A stretch of DNA of 5,622 bases from an uncultured Peptococcaceae bacterium (GTDB lineage: Bacteria; Bacillota; Peptococcia; Peptococcales; Peptococcaceae): NCBI GenBank assembly GCA_902496505.1, contig CABVBB010000177.1, positions 1 through 5,622 on the forward strand, in the 5' to 3' direction. Under the pieces are notes generated by a model. It saw nothing but the letters and a program-made list of their open reading frames with translations. It was not told where the DNA came from and did not search any database. The stretch's first letter is position 1. The number at the start of each line of letters is the position of its first letter. The position numbers and the translations under genes are program-made. Positions 1 through 5,459 of this stretch are shown piece after piece.

Positions 1-1298
1 ACGAGCGCGACTATGATCTGCTGACGCGGCTTTTGAACCGCCGAGCCTTTGTGGCCAAGGTCAGCCGCCGCTTTGCCGAAGGCAATATGGGCATAGCTGT
101 CTTTATCATGTGGGATCTGGACGGGCTCAAATATATCAATGATACCTACGGCCATGATTATGGCGATGAATATATCCAGCGGGCGGCCAATGTCCTGCAG
201 TCCTGCAGCCGTTACGGCGGACTGGTCGCTCGGATGAGCGGCGATGAATTCTACGTTTTTATCGACAAGATCGACGATCGAGAGAAAATGCTCGCTCAGA
301 TCAATGAGATCCACCAAGAGCTGCTCAATGAAGAGATGCTGATGTCCAACGGCAATATCATCCGCCTCAGCGGTTCCGCAGGCTTGGCCTGGTATCCAGA
401 GGATGCGGACAATTATGATCTGCTGGTCAAGTATGCTGACTTCGCCATGTATCAAGCCAAGCGCGACCGCAAAGGCAGCATCCGCCAATTCGAGCGGGAA
501 AGCTACGACCGCGACGCCTTCCTCCTGAGCAGCAAAGAAGATATGGACCGCTTTATCAACGAGGAATTGGTGCGTTATGCTTATCAGCCGATCGTTTCTG
601 CTCAGACGGGCGAGATATTTGCTTATGAAGCGCTGATGCGCTCGCAGCTGGAAACGATCAAATCACCACAGGATATCCTGCGCTTGGCCCGCTATCTGGC
701 CAAACTGCCTGATATCGAGCGGCTGACCTTCAAATGGGCCATGGAAGGCTATGTGCGTCAGCTTGACGCGTTTGGTCAGGCCAAGATCTTCATCAACTCC
801 ATTCCCAATGTCAGCTTGAATGAAGAAGAGATCGCTTTCATGGAAAATACCTACGGCCCCTATCTGTCGCAGGTCGTGCTGGAGGTCATCGAAAACGAGC
901 AGACCGACGAAGACTGTACCCGCTACAAGCAGGATACCATCGACCGCTGGGGTGCAGAAATGGCTCTGGATGATTTCGGTGCAGGCTACAACAACGACGT
1001 TATTTTGCTGAAGCTGCGCCCAGCCTATGTCAAGATCGACATGGCCTTGATCACCGGCATTGCTAATGACAGTGTGAAGCAAAACATCGTCCGCAATTTG
1101 ATCAGTTATTTCAGCGGCACCGAGGTCAAGACGATTGCCGAAGGCGTGGAAAACAAAGACGATATGACGCTGCTCATTGAAATGGGCATCGATTATCTGC
1201 AAGGCTATCATTTGGGCCGACCATCCTTTGAGCCGCAGCCCATTCCGCTGGAAGTGGCGGCAGAGATCCGAGCTGCCGCCCAAAAAACAGAACGTTAA
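1..1298 (+). CDS. GGDEF-EAL cyclic-di-GMP signalling protein, 5' end outside window
   Basis: This is the C-terminal part of a protein that makes and/or degrades cyclic di-GMP. The frame is open from base 3, and the first residues (DLLTRLLNRRAF) match the usual start of a GGDEF domain, so the TTG at 33 is internal and the N-terminal sensory part is missing. Counting from base 33, the GGDEF domain spans about 1-155, with D28/D30, N36 and D45 in the nucleotide/metal region and SGDEF at 69-73 in place of GGDEF. The upstream product-inhibition site reads RYGG (60-63) instead of RxxD. The EAL domain spans about 175-405 and keeps the family's catalytic set by motif: E199-A-L, N255, E284, D313-D314, K334, E370 in EGVE, and Q390. 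Loop 6 reads DDFGAGYNN where SS is usual. Phosphodiesterase activity is therefore likely. Cyclase activity is possible, because first-position variants of GGDEF are known in active enzymes, but loss of I-site feedback is likely. The actual direction in the cell is inference. Confidence 0.95.
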   Translation, partial: ERDYDLLTRLLNRRAFVAKVSRRFAEGNMGIAVFIMWDLDGLKYINDTYGHDYGDEYIQRAANVLQSCSRYGGLVARMSGDEFYVFIDKIDDREKMLAQINEIHQELLNEEMLMSNGNIIRLSGSAGLAWYPEDADNYDLLVKYADFAMYQAKRDRKGSIRQFERESYDRDAFLLSSKEDMDRFINEELVRYAYQPIVSAQTGEIFAYEALMRSQLETIKSPQDILRLARYLAKLPDIERLTFKWAMEGYVRQLDAFGQAKIFINSIPNVSLNEEEIAFMENTYGPYLSQVVLEVIENEQTDEDCTRYKQDTIDRWGAEMALDDFGAGYNNDVILLKLRPAYVKIDMALITGIANDSVKQNIVRNLISYFSGTEVKTIAEGVENKDDMTLLIEMGIDYLQGYHLGRPSFEPQPIPLEVAAEIRAAAQKTER

Positions 1299-1305
1299 AA
1301 ACACC

Positions 1306-1364
1306 AAAAAAGTGCAGCAGGCACCGGAAAACCTATGATTCCGGATGCTTGCTGCACTTTTGGT
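1306..1364 (+). terminator. Rho-independent terminator after the GGDEF-EAL gene, probably bidirectional
   Basis: The hairpin begins 7 bases after the stop codon. Its lower stem pairs 1308-1319 with 1350-1361 (12 bp), continues through one G-U pair and a single bulged A (1345), and ends in a 9-base loop at 1330-1338, giving 22 bp in total. The + strand transcript ends the stem in only four T before GGTT. The - strand reading has six T (complement of 1306-1311), so the element may stop transcription from either side. Confidence 0.85.
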
Positions 1365-1404
1365 TATGGGCACCAAAAAATTAGTTGTATTCGCAACATT
1401 TATA

Positions 1405-1433
1405 TTGCCATTCATAAAAGAGCAGAGTACAAT
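1405..1433 (+). promoter_or_regulatory. Sigma-A type promoter for the transporter/SUKH operon
   Basis: A -35 box TTGCCA (1405-1410) and a -10 box TACAAT (1428-1433) each differ from consensus at one position and are separated by exactly 17 bp. The expected start of transcription is near 1440, about 48 bases before the transporter start codon and downstream of the terminator. That places the transporter in its own transcription unit. Confidence 0.75.
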
Positions 1434-1455
1434 AGGGACAAAGACATCATTCTAT

Positions 1456-1469
1456 GCCCCTATGGGGGC
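1456..1469 (+). promoter_or_regulatory. Short GC hairpin in the transporter leader
   Basis: GCCCC (1456-1460) can pair with GGGGC (1465-1469) around a four-base TATG loop. It lies between the predicted transcription start and the GAGGAGG ribosome binding site (1474-1480), only about 4 bases from the latter. It may affect leader stability or ribosome access. No ligand-binding architecture is visible, so I do not call it a riboswitch. Confidence 0.35.
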
Positions 1470-1487
1470 GAGCGAGGAGGAAGAGTT

Positions 1488-2939
1488 ATGAAATCTTCAA
1501 CAAAAAGCTGGATCTCGCCCAGAGATATTTTCGCTGTGGCGATCATTATTTCCGGCGGTTTTATCACGATCCTGAACCAGACAGTGCTCTCTCCGGCGCT
1601 GCCCAGCATCATGCATGATTATGGCATTACTGCCAGTGAGGGACAATGGCTGACCACAGCCTTTATGCTGGTCAATGGCATCATGGTCCCGGTGACAGCG
1701 TATTTGATCGACCGCTTTACCACGCGGGCGCTTTTTATCAGCTCTATGCTCATTTTTACGGCGGGCACGATCGTCGCCGGCGTTGCGCCCAGTTTTGAAA
1801 TACTGCTTTTTGCCCGAGTGCTGCAGGCTATCGGTGCGGGCGTTCAGATGCCTCTGGGATCTGTCGTCATGATGCTGCTGTTCCCCAAAGAAAAGCGCGG
1901 CATGGCCATGGGCCTTGTCGGTATCGTCGTCGCTTTTGCACCGGCCATCGGGCCAACGATCTCCGGTTGGGTCGTGGATAATTGGGGCTGGCATGTGATC
2001 TTTTTGGCTATTGCGCCTTTAGCGCTGGCTGTCATTGCCTTTGGCTTCTGCTTCCTGCGCAATATCGGCGAAGTCACCAGACCCAAGCTGGACATGCTCT
2101 CTGTCATCTATTCCACCTTGGCCTTCGGCGGCTTGCTCTACGGCTTCAGTGCAGCCGGCAGCTACGGCTGGCTCAGTCCGCTCACTATCGTGCCGCTCAT
2201 CGTCGGTTCGGTAGTGCTGGTCATCTATATCCGCCGCCAGCTGACCATCGATCAGCCGCTGCTCAATCTGCGGGTGCTGGAGTCCAGTATTTTTTCCTAT
2301 GCCACCATCTTGGCGATGATCGTCAATGCGGCCATCATTGCGGGTACAGTGATCTTTCCCATCTATTTGCAGGATGTCATGCACTATTCTGCAATGACCA
2401 GCGGTTTGATCATGATGCCGGGCGCCATCGTCATGGGCATCATGAGCCCCATCAGCGGCACGCTGTTCGACAAATTCGGCCCGCGCACGCTTTCGCTGGT
2501 AGGACTGACGATCATGACCGTGACCACTGGCAGTTTCTGCTTCCTGAGTATGGATTGGAGCATCTTCGCGCTGTGTGCGGTCTTCTGCGTGCGCACCTTT
2601 GGGATGTCTATGATCAATATGCCCATCAATACCTGGGGCATCAACGCACTGGACAACAGCGTCGTCGCCCACGGCAATGCCGTCAATAACACGGCCCGTC
2701 AGGTGGCCGGCTCGATCGGGACCGCCATCATGGTCACCGTCATGACGATGACCACTGCCGCCCGCACCCCCTCCGAGGGCGTTGTCCAAGGGATGCTCGA
2801 CGGCATGAACGCTTCCTTTGCCTTTGCGACAGTCCTGGCTTTGATCGCGCTGGTCATCGCCTTCTTCAAGGTGCATGACGACGAAGCCGCCATCGCCCGC
2901 CGCGAAGCTGCCCGCCAGAGAAAAGAAGCAGCAGAATAA
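1488..2939 (+). CDS. DHA2-family MFS multidrug efflux transporter (LmrB/EmrB-like)
   Basis: A 483-residue inner-membrane protein of the 14-helix drug:proton antiporter-2 family, expected to export drugs or other toxic amphiphiles using the proton gradient. ATG 1488 is chosen because GAGGAGG (1474-1480) lies 7 bases upstream. An in-frame ATG at 1335 sits in the terminator loop, ahead of the promoter. Visible marks are LNQTVLSPALP in helix 1 (29-39; the LmrB-like version with N where QacA/EmrB have D), the motif A loop YLIDRFTTR (72-80), R110 with a motif B-like QAIGAG, and the antiporter motif C ending GPTISGW (155-161). Hydrophobic segments fall near 13-33, 52-74, 80-100, 103-130, 139-160, 167-190, 203-223, 230-248, 268-292, 302-325, 332-354, 358-380, 403-422 and 444-461. 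A charged Ala/Arg/Glu tail (464-483) should form a cytoplasmic helix. The length is normal. The substrate cannot be read from the sequence. No regulator gene is adjacent. Confidence 0.93.
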   Translation: MKSSTKSWISPRDIFAVAIIISGGFITILNQTVLSPALPSIMHDYGITASEGQWLTTAFMLVNGIMVPVTAYLIDRFTTRALFISSMLIFTAGTIVAGVAPSFEILLFARVLQAIGAGVQMPLGSVVMMLLFPKEKRGMAMGLVGIVVAFAPAIGPTISGWVVDNWGWHVIFLAIAPLALAVIAFGFCFLRNIGEVTRPKLDMLSVIYSTLAFGGLLYGFSAAGSYGWLSPLTIVPLIVGSVVLVIYIRRQLTIDQPLLNLRVLESSIFSYATILAMIVNAAIIAGTVIFPIYLQDVMHYSAMTSGLIMMPGAIVMGIMSPISGTLFDKFGPRTLSLVGLTIMTVTTGSFCFLSMDWSIFALCAVFCVRTFGMSMINMPINTWGINALDNSVVAHGNAVNNTARQVAGSIGTAIMVTVMTMTTAARTPSEGVVQGMLDGMNASFAFATVLALIALVIAFFKVHDDEAAIARREAARQRKEAAE

Positions 2940-2975
2940 CCAAGGAGTCGAGTGAACAGAAAGGAGTGCCGCTTA

Positions 2976-3581
2976 ATGACGATCGCTGAAAATTATCTCG
3001 ACTGCCTGCAAAAGGCCTACAAAAGATCGGGTCACAGCGAGCAGTGGAGACACTTTGAGCAGATCAGACAAGGCGCAAGCGCAGAGGATTTCAAAGATCT
3101 GCAGGCACGATTTCCCGATGTGCCGCCCAGCCTGCTCGCACTGCTAGAGTATGCGGATGGGACGTATTTTAAAGAATATGCTGGTGAAAAAGTGTGCCTG
3201 TACTTTTTGGGCTCGGATCTCGACGACTATCACTATCCCTACTACCTTTTGTCTGCCCGAGAGATGGCAGAAAGTCACAAGGTGAGCGCCTACTATGCCG
3301 ACTACATCAACAGGGTATTCGATCCAGAAGATGTCCTGATCGATGCTCAGATCATCGACCGCGCCGACGAGCTTGATTGGCTCCATTTCTCCGACTGTAT
3401 GAATAATGGCGGCACCTCCCAGCTTTTTATCGATTTCTCCCCATCTGCTCAAGGGACAAAAGGACAGATCGTCTGCACGCTGCACGATCCTGATGAGATC
3501 TATGTGCTGGCCGCAAGCTTTGATGATTATCTGCAAATGCTGATCGATCAGCAGTGTGCATTTGTGGAAGAAGAGGAATAA
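2976..3581 (+). CDS. SMI1/KNR4 (SUKH) family protein
   Basis: A 201-residue soluble protein with the layout of the SMI1/KNR4 superfamily. An N-terminal helical part is followed by FPDVPPSLLALLEYADGTYF (46-65, the family's proline then helix then DG turn), the strand motif YFLGSDLDD (76-84) with YYLLSA (89-94), W135, LFIDFSPSAQGTKGQI (150-165), and the closing helix SFDDYLQMLI (181-190). Many SUKH proteins neutralise toxins as immunity proteins; others are single housekeeping genes of unknown role. No toxin gene is visible here, so an immunity role is not supported. ATG 2976 is preferred because AAGGAG (2961-2966) precedes it by 9 bases. GTG 2952, with AAGGAG 4 bases before it, would add 8 residues. 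It follows the transporter by 36 bases with no terminator between, so the two are probably co-transcribed. Family assignment is from motif memory and moderately sure. Confidence 0.8.
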   Translation: MTIAENYLDCLQKAYKRSGHSEQWRHFEQIRQGASAEDFKDLQARFPDVPPSLLALLEYADGTYFKEYAGEKVCLYFLGSDLDDYHYPYYLLSAREMAESHKVSAYYADYINRVFDPEDVLIDAQIIDRADELDWLHFSDCMNNGGTSQLFIDFSPSAQGTKGQIVCTLHDPDEIYVLAASFDDYLQMLIDQQCAFVEEEE

Positions 3582-3667
3582 TAGCTCGAGGTGATCAATG
3601 CTGACGCCAGTGAAACGGCGTTTAACGCAATATTTTCGCTGTAGTCAGGGTGTTTATAGGAATAACG

Positions 3668-3723
3668 AAAAGAGCGTATCCAGGAGGACATGAGTCATGT
3701 CTGTTCCTGGATACGCTCTTTTT
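3668..3723. terminator. Bidirectional Rho-independent terminator between convergent genes
   Basis: An 18-bp perfect stem pairs 3668-3685 with 3705-3722. Above a small asymmetric internal loop it is capped by GACAT/ATGTC around GAGTC. The + strand side ends in five T (3719-3723) and the - strand side in four T (complement of 3668-3671). It lies 86 bases after the SUKH stop codon and 11 bases from the stop codon of the convergent thioesterase gene, so it should end both transcripts. Confidence 0.9.
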
Positions 3724-3734
3724 GTTGCAGATGT

Positions 3735-4127
3735 TTATTCGACGATGAAACCATTGACGGTCATGACCGCGACGGGCGTGCCCAGTTCGTCGGTGATGCG
3801 CACATCGTAGAAGCAGGCGCGGCGGCCGGAGGAAAGGACTTTGGCTTCGGCGATGACCTGCTTGCCTTTGGCAGGCTTCATGTAGGAAATTTGGTTGGAG
3901 AGGGAGACGGCTTTTTGCTCGCCGCAGCAGGAGGCCACGGCAAAGGCGAAATCGCCTAGGGTAAAGAGCGCGCCGCCTTGGACGCTATCCAGGGCATTCA
4001 AATGGTAAGGCTGGATGACCATGGAACAGCGGGCGTAGCCTTCGCGGGCTTCTTCAATGATGATGCCGGAGTGGGCCGCGTAGCGGTCACCAGCAAAACG
4101 TTCGCGGATATCTTCTAAGCTTGGCAT
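3735..4127 (-). CDS. PaaI-like hotdog-fold acyl-CoA thioesterase
   Basis: A 130-residue protein of the PaaI/YdiI-type hotdog thioesterase family, which hydrolyses acyl- or aryl-CoA esters in the cytoplasm, usually as a dimer or tetramer of hotdog domains. The length equals one hotdog domain. The signature falls at 42-59: H42-x-N44, then QGGALFTLGD, with D59 as the expected catalytic acid in the central helix. The usual HGG is QGG (50-52). The C-terminal half has the expected strands, including SNQISYMKPAKG (77-88) and the closing VMTVNGF (121-127). ATG 4127 has AAAGGAG 8 bases upstream (4137-4143), inside the end of the HD gene. The two frames overlap by 13 bases, which suggests co-transcription and coupled translation. 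The substrate cannot be predicted from the sequence. Confidence 0.88.
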   Translation of the reverse strand: MPSLEDIRERFAGDRYAAHSGIIIEEAREGYARCSMVIQPYHLNALDSVQGGALFTLGDFAFAVASCCGEQKAVSLSNQISYMKPAKGKQVIAEAKVLSSGRRACFYDVRITDELGTPVAVMTVNGFIVE

Positions 4128-4648
4128 GAAACAGACTCCTTTTGATAAGATCGGTACAGTTCGTCATAATGACGGTAAAAGGGCAGATGTTCGGCGAGGT
4201 GCAGCGTCTCTGCCAAGGAACAGCATTTATCCGCCAGGCAGACGATGACCGCCGCCCGACAGGTGGGCAGGGAACGGAGCGTCAGCGGCCACATGTGGCT
4301 GATGATGATCTGACGTTCCATGCGGCTGAGCGCAAAGAGCTCGTCCGCATTGGTCAAAGCCCGCTTGGGATGATGGAAACCATGCCAGCGGTGGCTGGGG
4401 TCTTTGTCGTGCCAGTCATAGAGAAAAAAATCGTGCAGCAGCGCGCCGCGGATAAGCCCTTTGTAACTGATCTTGAGATGCAGTCTGCGGCACAGCCAAT
4501 AGCTCAGATGAGCGACTGCAATGGAATGCGCCAGGCAGGAAGTGCGGCCGTGCTGAGTGTACTGCGCCATTTGATCGAATTGCGGAAGCCGCAGCAGGCG
4601 GTTGGTCAGCTCGTCAAAATAATGTTTTTCTTTAGCCGATAGACCCAT
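4115..4648 (-). CDS. HD-domain metal-dependent phosphohydrolase, uncharacterised family
   Basis: A 177-residue cytoplasmic protein of the HD superfamily, whose members use bound metal ions to hydrolyse phosphate esters of nucleotides or other compounds. The metal ligands are all visible: H41 in SCLAHS, the HD doublet H72-D73 in GALLHDFFLYDWHD, H118 in ISHMWPLT and D140 in CLADK. Extra histidines at H85, H89, H92 and H93 (HGFHHPKRAL) fall between them. This HGFxHPxRAL and HMWPLT pattern is one I associate with a conserved, uncharacterised clostridial HD family; no substrate is known to me. ATG 4648 is preceded by AAGGGA, 6 bases upstream (4655-4660), and a consensus -10 box is near. The 3' end overlaps the thioesterase start by 13 bases, which makes a two-gene operon. 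Confidence 0.85.
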   Translation of the reverse strand: MGLSAKEKHYFDELTNRLLRLPQFDQMAQYTQHGRTSCLAHSIAVAHLSYWLCRRLHLKISYKGLIRGALLHDFFLYDWHDKDPSHRWHGFHHPKRALTNADELFALSRMERQIIISHMWPLTLRSLPTCRAAVIVCLADKCCSLAETLHLAEHLPFYRHYDELYRSYQKESVSCQA

Positions 4649-4679
4649 GACAGATCCCTTCTTTCACGTTCTGACTATT

Positions 4680-4708
4680 ATTATAACCTTATTTGACGGA
4701 AATGCCAG
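4680..4708 (-). promoter_or_regulatory. Sigma-A type promoter for the HD hydrolase/thioesterase operon
   Basis: On the - strand a perfect TATAAT (4680-4685) lies 17 bp from a weaker -35 box CTGGCA (4703-4708). The predicted start of transcription is near 4673, about 25 bases before ATG 4648. A short inverted repeat GCC-AGCAGCT-GGC (4704-4716) overlaps the -35 box and may be incidental. The 97 bases between the upstream gene and this operon hold no gene and no convincing terminator, only a T-run on the - strand (4737-4742). Confidence 0.7.
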
Positions 4709-4745
4709 CAGCTGGGCGCAAACGTAAGAGATTTTTAAAAAAGTG

Positions 4746-5252
4746 TCAGCCAAGCGTCTGAGCGAACTGGGTCAGATAGACCAGTTTGCGTTCGGGACTC
4801 TGCGCCATGTCGGTGAGCGTACGGGCGAGCAGTGCGGCATCGTCTGCATAAGTGGCGGGGAAAAGAGTATCTCCGGCAAGCATCTGCGTCAGGGAAATAG
4901 CGCCAAGCGCTTCCCGCAGCTCTTGGGCGGGGGCCTCAAGCGGCAGGAGCTTGACGAAGACGTCCATAGCCATGAACCATTTGCTGTTGATGAATTGGGC
5001 GAATTTGCCGTCTAAATGAGCCAGCAGGGTGTCTTTGTCCAGCAGGAGGACAGTGAGATAAATATTGCGCGGATCGACTGATGGATCGACGGGCGCCTCG
5101 GGATGCTCGGGGTCGTCTAAAGGGCCGCGGGTGTGGTCAGCCAAGATGGCCTGGAAGCGCTTTATAGTCTCGGTGAGGAAGCGGGCGTATTCGGCAGGGG
5201 AGAGGGTGGATAGGGTACGGACCATAGCAGTGGTTTCGTCTTTGATCGTCAT
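4746..5252 (-). CDS. Hypothetical protein, 168 residues, family not recognised
   Basis: I do not recognise this protein. It has good coding character and a clear start: ATG 5252 with AAAGGAG (5262-5268) 9 bases upstream and an in-frame TGA three codons before. There is no signal peptide, transmembrane segment or cysteine, so it is probably cytoplasmic. The N-terminal part (about 1-42) looks helical, with SPAEYARFLTETIKRFQAIL (18-37). An acidic, proline-rich linker follows, with several D/E-P pairs (44-61). A mixed region comes next, with IYLTVLLLDKD (64-74) and FINSKWFMAMDVFVKLLPLE (87-106), and the remainder (108-167) is helical. The HD hydrolase gene lies 97 bases downstream behind its own promoter, so joint function is possible but not shown. 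An inverted repeat in its leader suggests specific regulation. Confidence 0.75.
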   Translation of the reverse strand: MTIKDETTAMVRTLSTLSPAEYARFLTETIKRFQAILADHTRGPLDDPEHPEAPVDPSVDPRNIYLTVLLLDKDTLLAHLDGKFAQFINSKWFMAMDVFVKLLPLEAPAQELREALGAISLTQMLAGDTLFPATYADDAALLARTLTDMAQSPERKLVYLTQFAQTLG

Positions 5253-5274
5253 GAGTCGTCACTCCTTTTTTTAG

Positions 5275-5294
5275 TTAGGGTAGGTATACCCTAA
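5275..5294. promoter_or_regulatory. Operator-like inverted repeat TTAGGGTA-N4-TACCCTAA
   Basis: Two perfect 8-base arms (5275-5282 and 5287-5294) flank GGTA, and an inner palindrome GGTATACC (5283-5290) is also present. It lies 6 bases upstream of the ribosome binding site of the 168-residue gene and about 105 bases upstream of the divergent promoter. The size and symmetry fit a dimeric repressor site, and the TTAGG...CCTAA ends recall DtxR-type metal boxes, but no regulator can be named. It lacks the length and T-run of a terminator. Confidence 0.5.
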
Positions 5295-5314
5295 ACGCTG
5301 GCAGGTGAAACTTG

Positions 5315-5324
5315 GCCGATCGGC
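5315..5324. repeat. 10-bp perfect palindrome GCCGATCGGC
   Basis: A perfect 10-base palindrome without spacer in the divergent intergenic region, 20 bases from the larger inverted repeat. It could be a second protein-binding site or chance. It has no T-run and is too short for a terminator. Confidence 0.3.
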
Positions 5325-5376
5325 AGAGCGATTGGGGAAAAAGTTACAATTTCTTTGGAATTTTTTACAGAAAATA

Positions 5377-5404
5377 TTGCATAATATGACGCTTGTGATA
5401 TAAT
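5377..5404 (+). promoter_or_regulatory. Extended -10 promoter for the gene starting at 5460
   Basis: TGATATAAT (5396-5404) combines a perfect -10 box with the TGn extension. A weak -35 box TTGCAT (5377-5382) lies 16 bp upstream. The surrounding 60 bases are strongly AT-rich, unlike the flanking genes. An inverted repeat ATATT-GCAT-AATAT (5374-5387) overlaps the -35 box and could be an operator. Transcription should start near 5411, giving a leader of about 50 bases. I found no equally good promoter for the opposite gene in this region. Confidence 0.75.
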
Positions 5405-5459
5405 TTTTAGAGATAGTTGACGTTTCGGAAGAAAAACATGTGATGCGAGGTGAAAACCG

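Noticed and set aside
1335..1487. N-terminal extension of the transporter from the ATG at 1335
   Set aside because: This ATG lies in the terminator loop, upstream of the -35/-10 boxes, with no ribosome binding site. The extension carries no helix typical of the family, and ATG 1488 has an ideal GAGGAGG.
2019..2876. Long open frame of 285 codons on the - strand opposite the transporter
   Set aside because: Its product is rich in His, Asp, Gly and Arg, as expected from the complement of a hydrophobic membrane-protein gene. It has no recognisable domain, while the + strand frame is a clear DHA2 transporter.
2952..2975. GTG 2952 as the start of the SUKH gene
   Set aside because: It has an AAGGAG only 4 bases away, but ATG 2976 has AAGGAG at a better 9-base spacing and a stronger start codon. 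GTG 2952 remains possible.
4142..4642. 166-codon open frame on the + strand opposite the HD hydrolase
   Set aside because: The - strand carries all HD motif residues with a promoter and ribosome binding site. The + strand frame has no motif and no start signal.
4723..4745. T-run after the 168-residue gene as a terminator on the - strand
   Set aside because: Six T (complement of 4737-4742) follow the stop codon, but I find no stable GC-rich stem directly before them.
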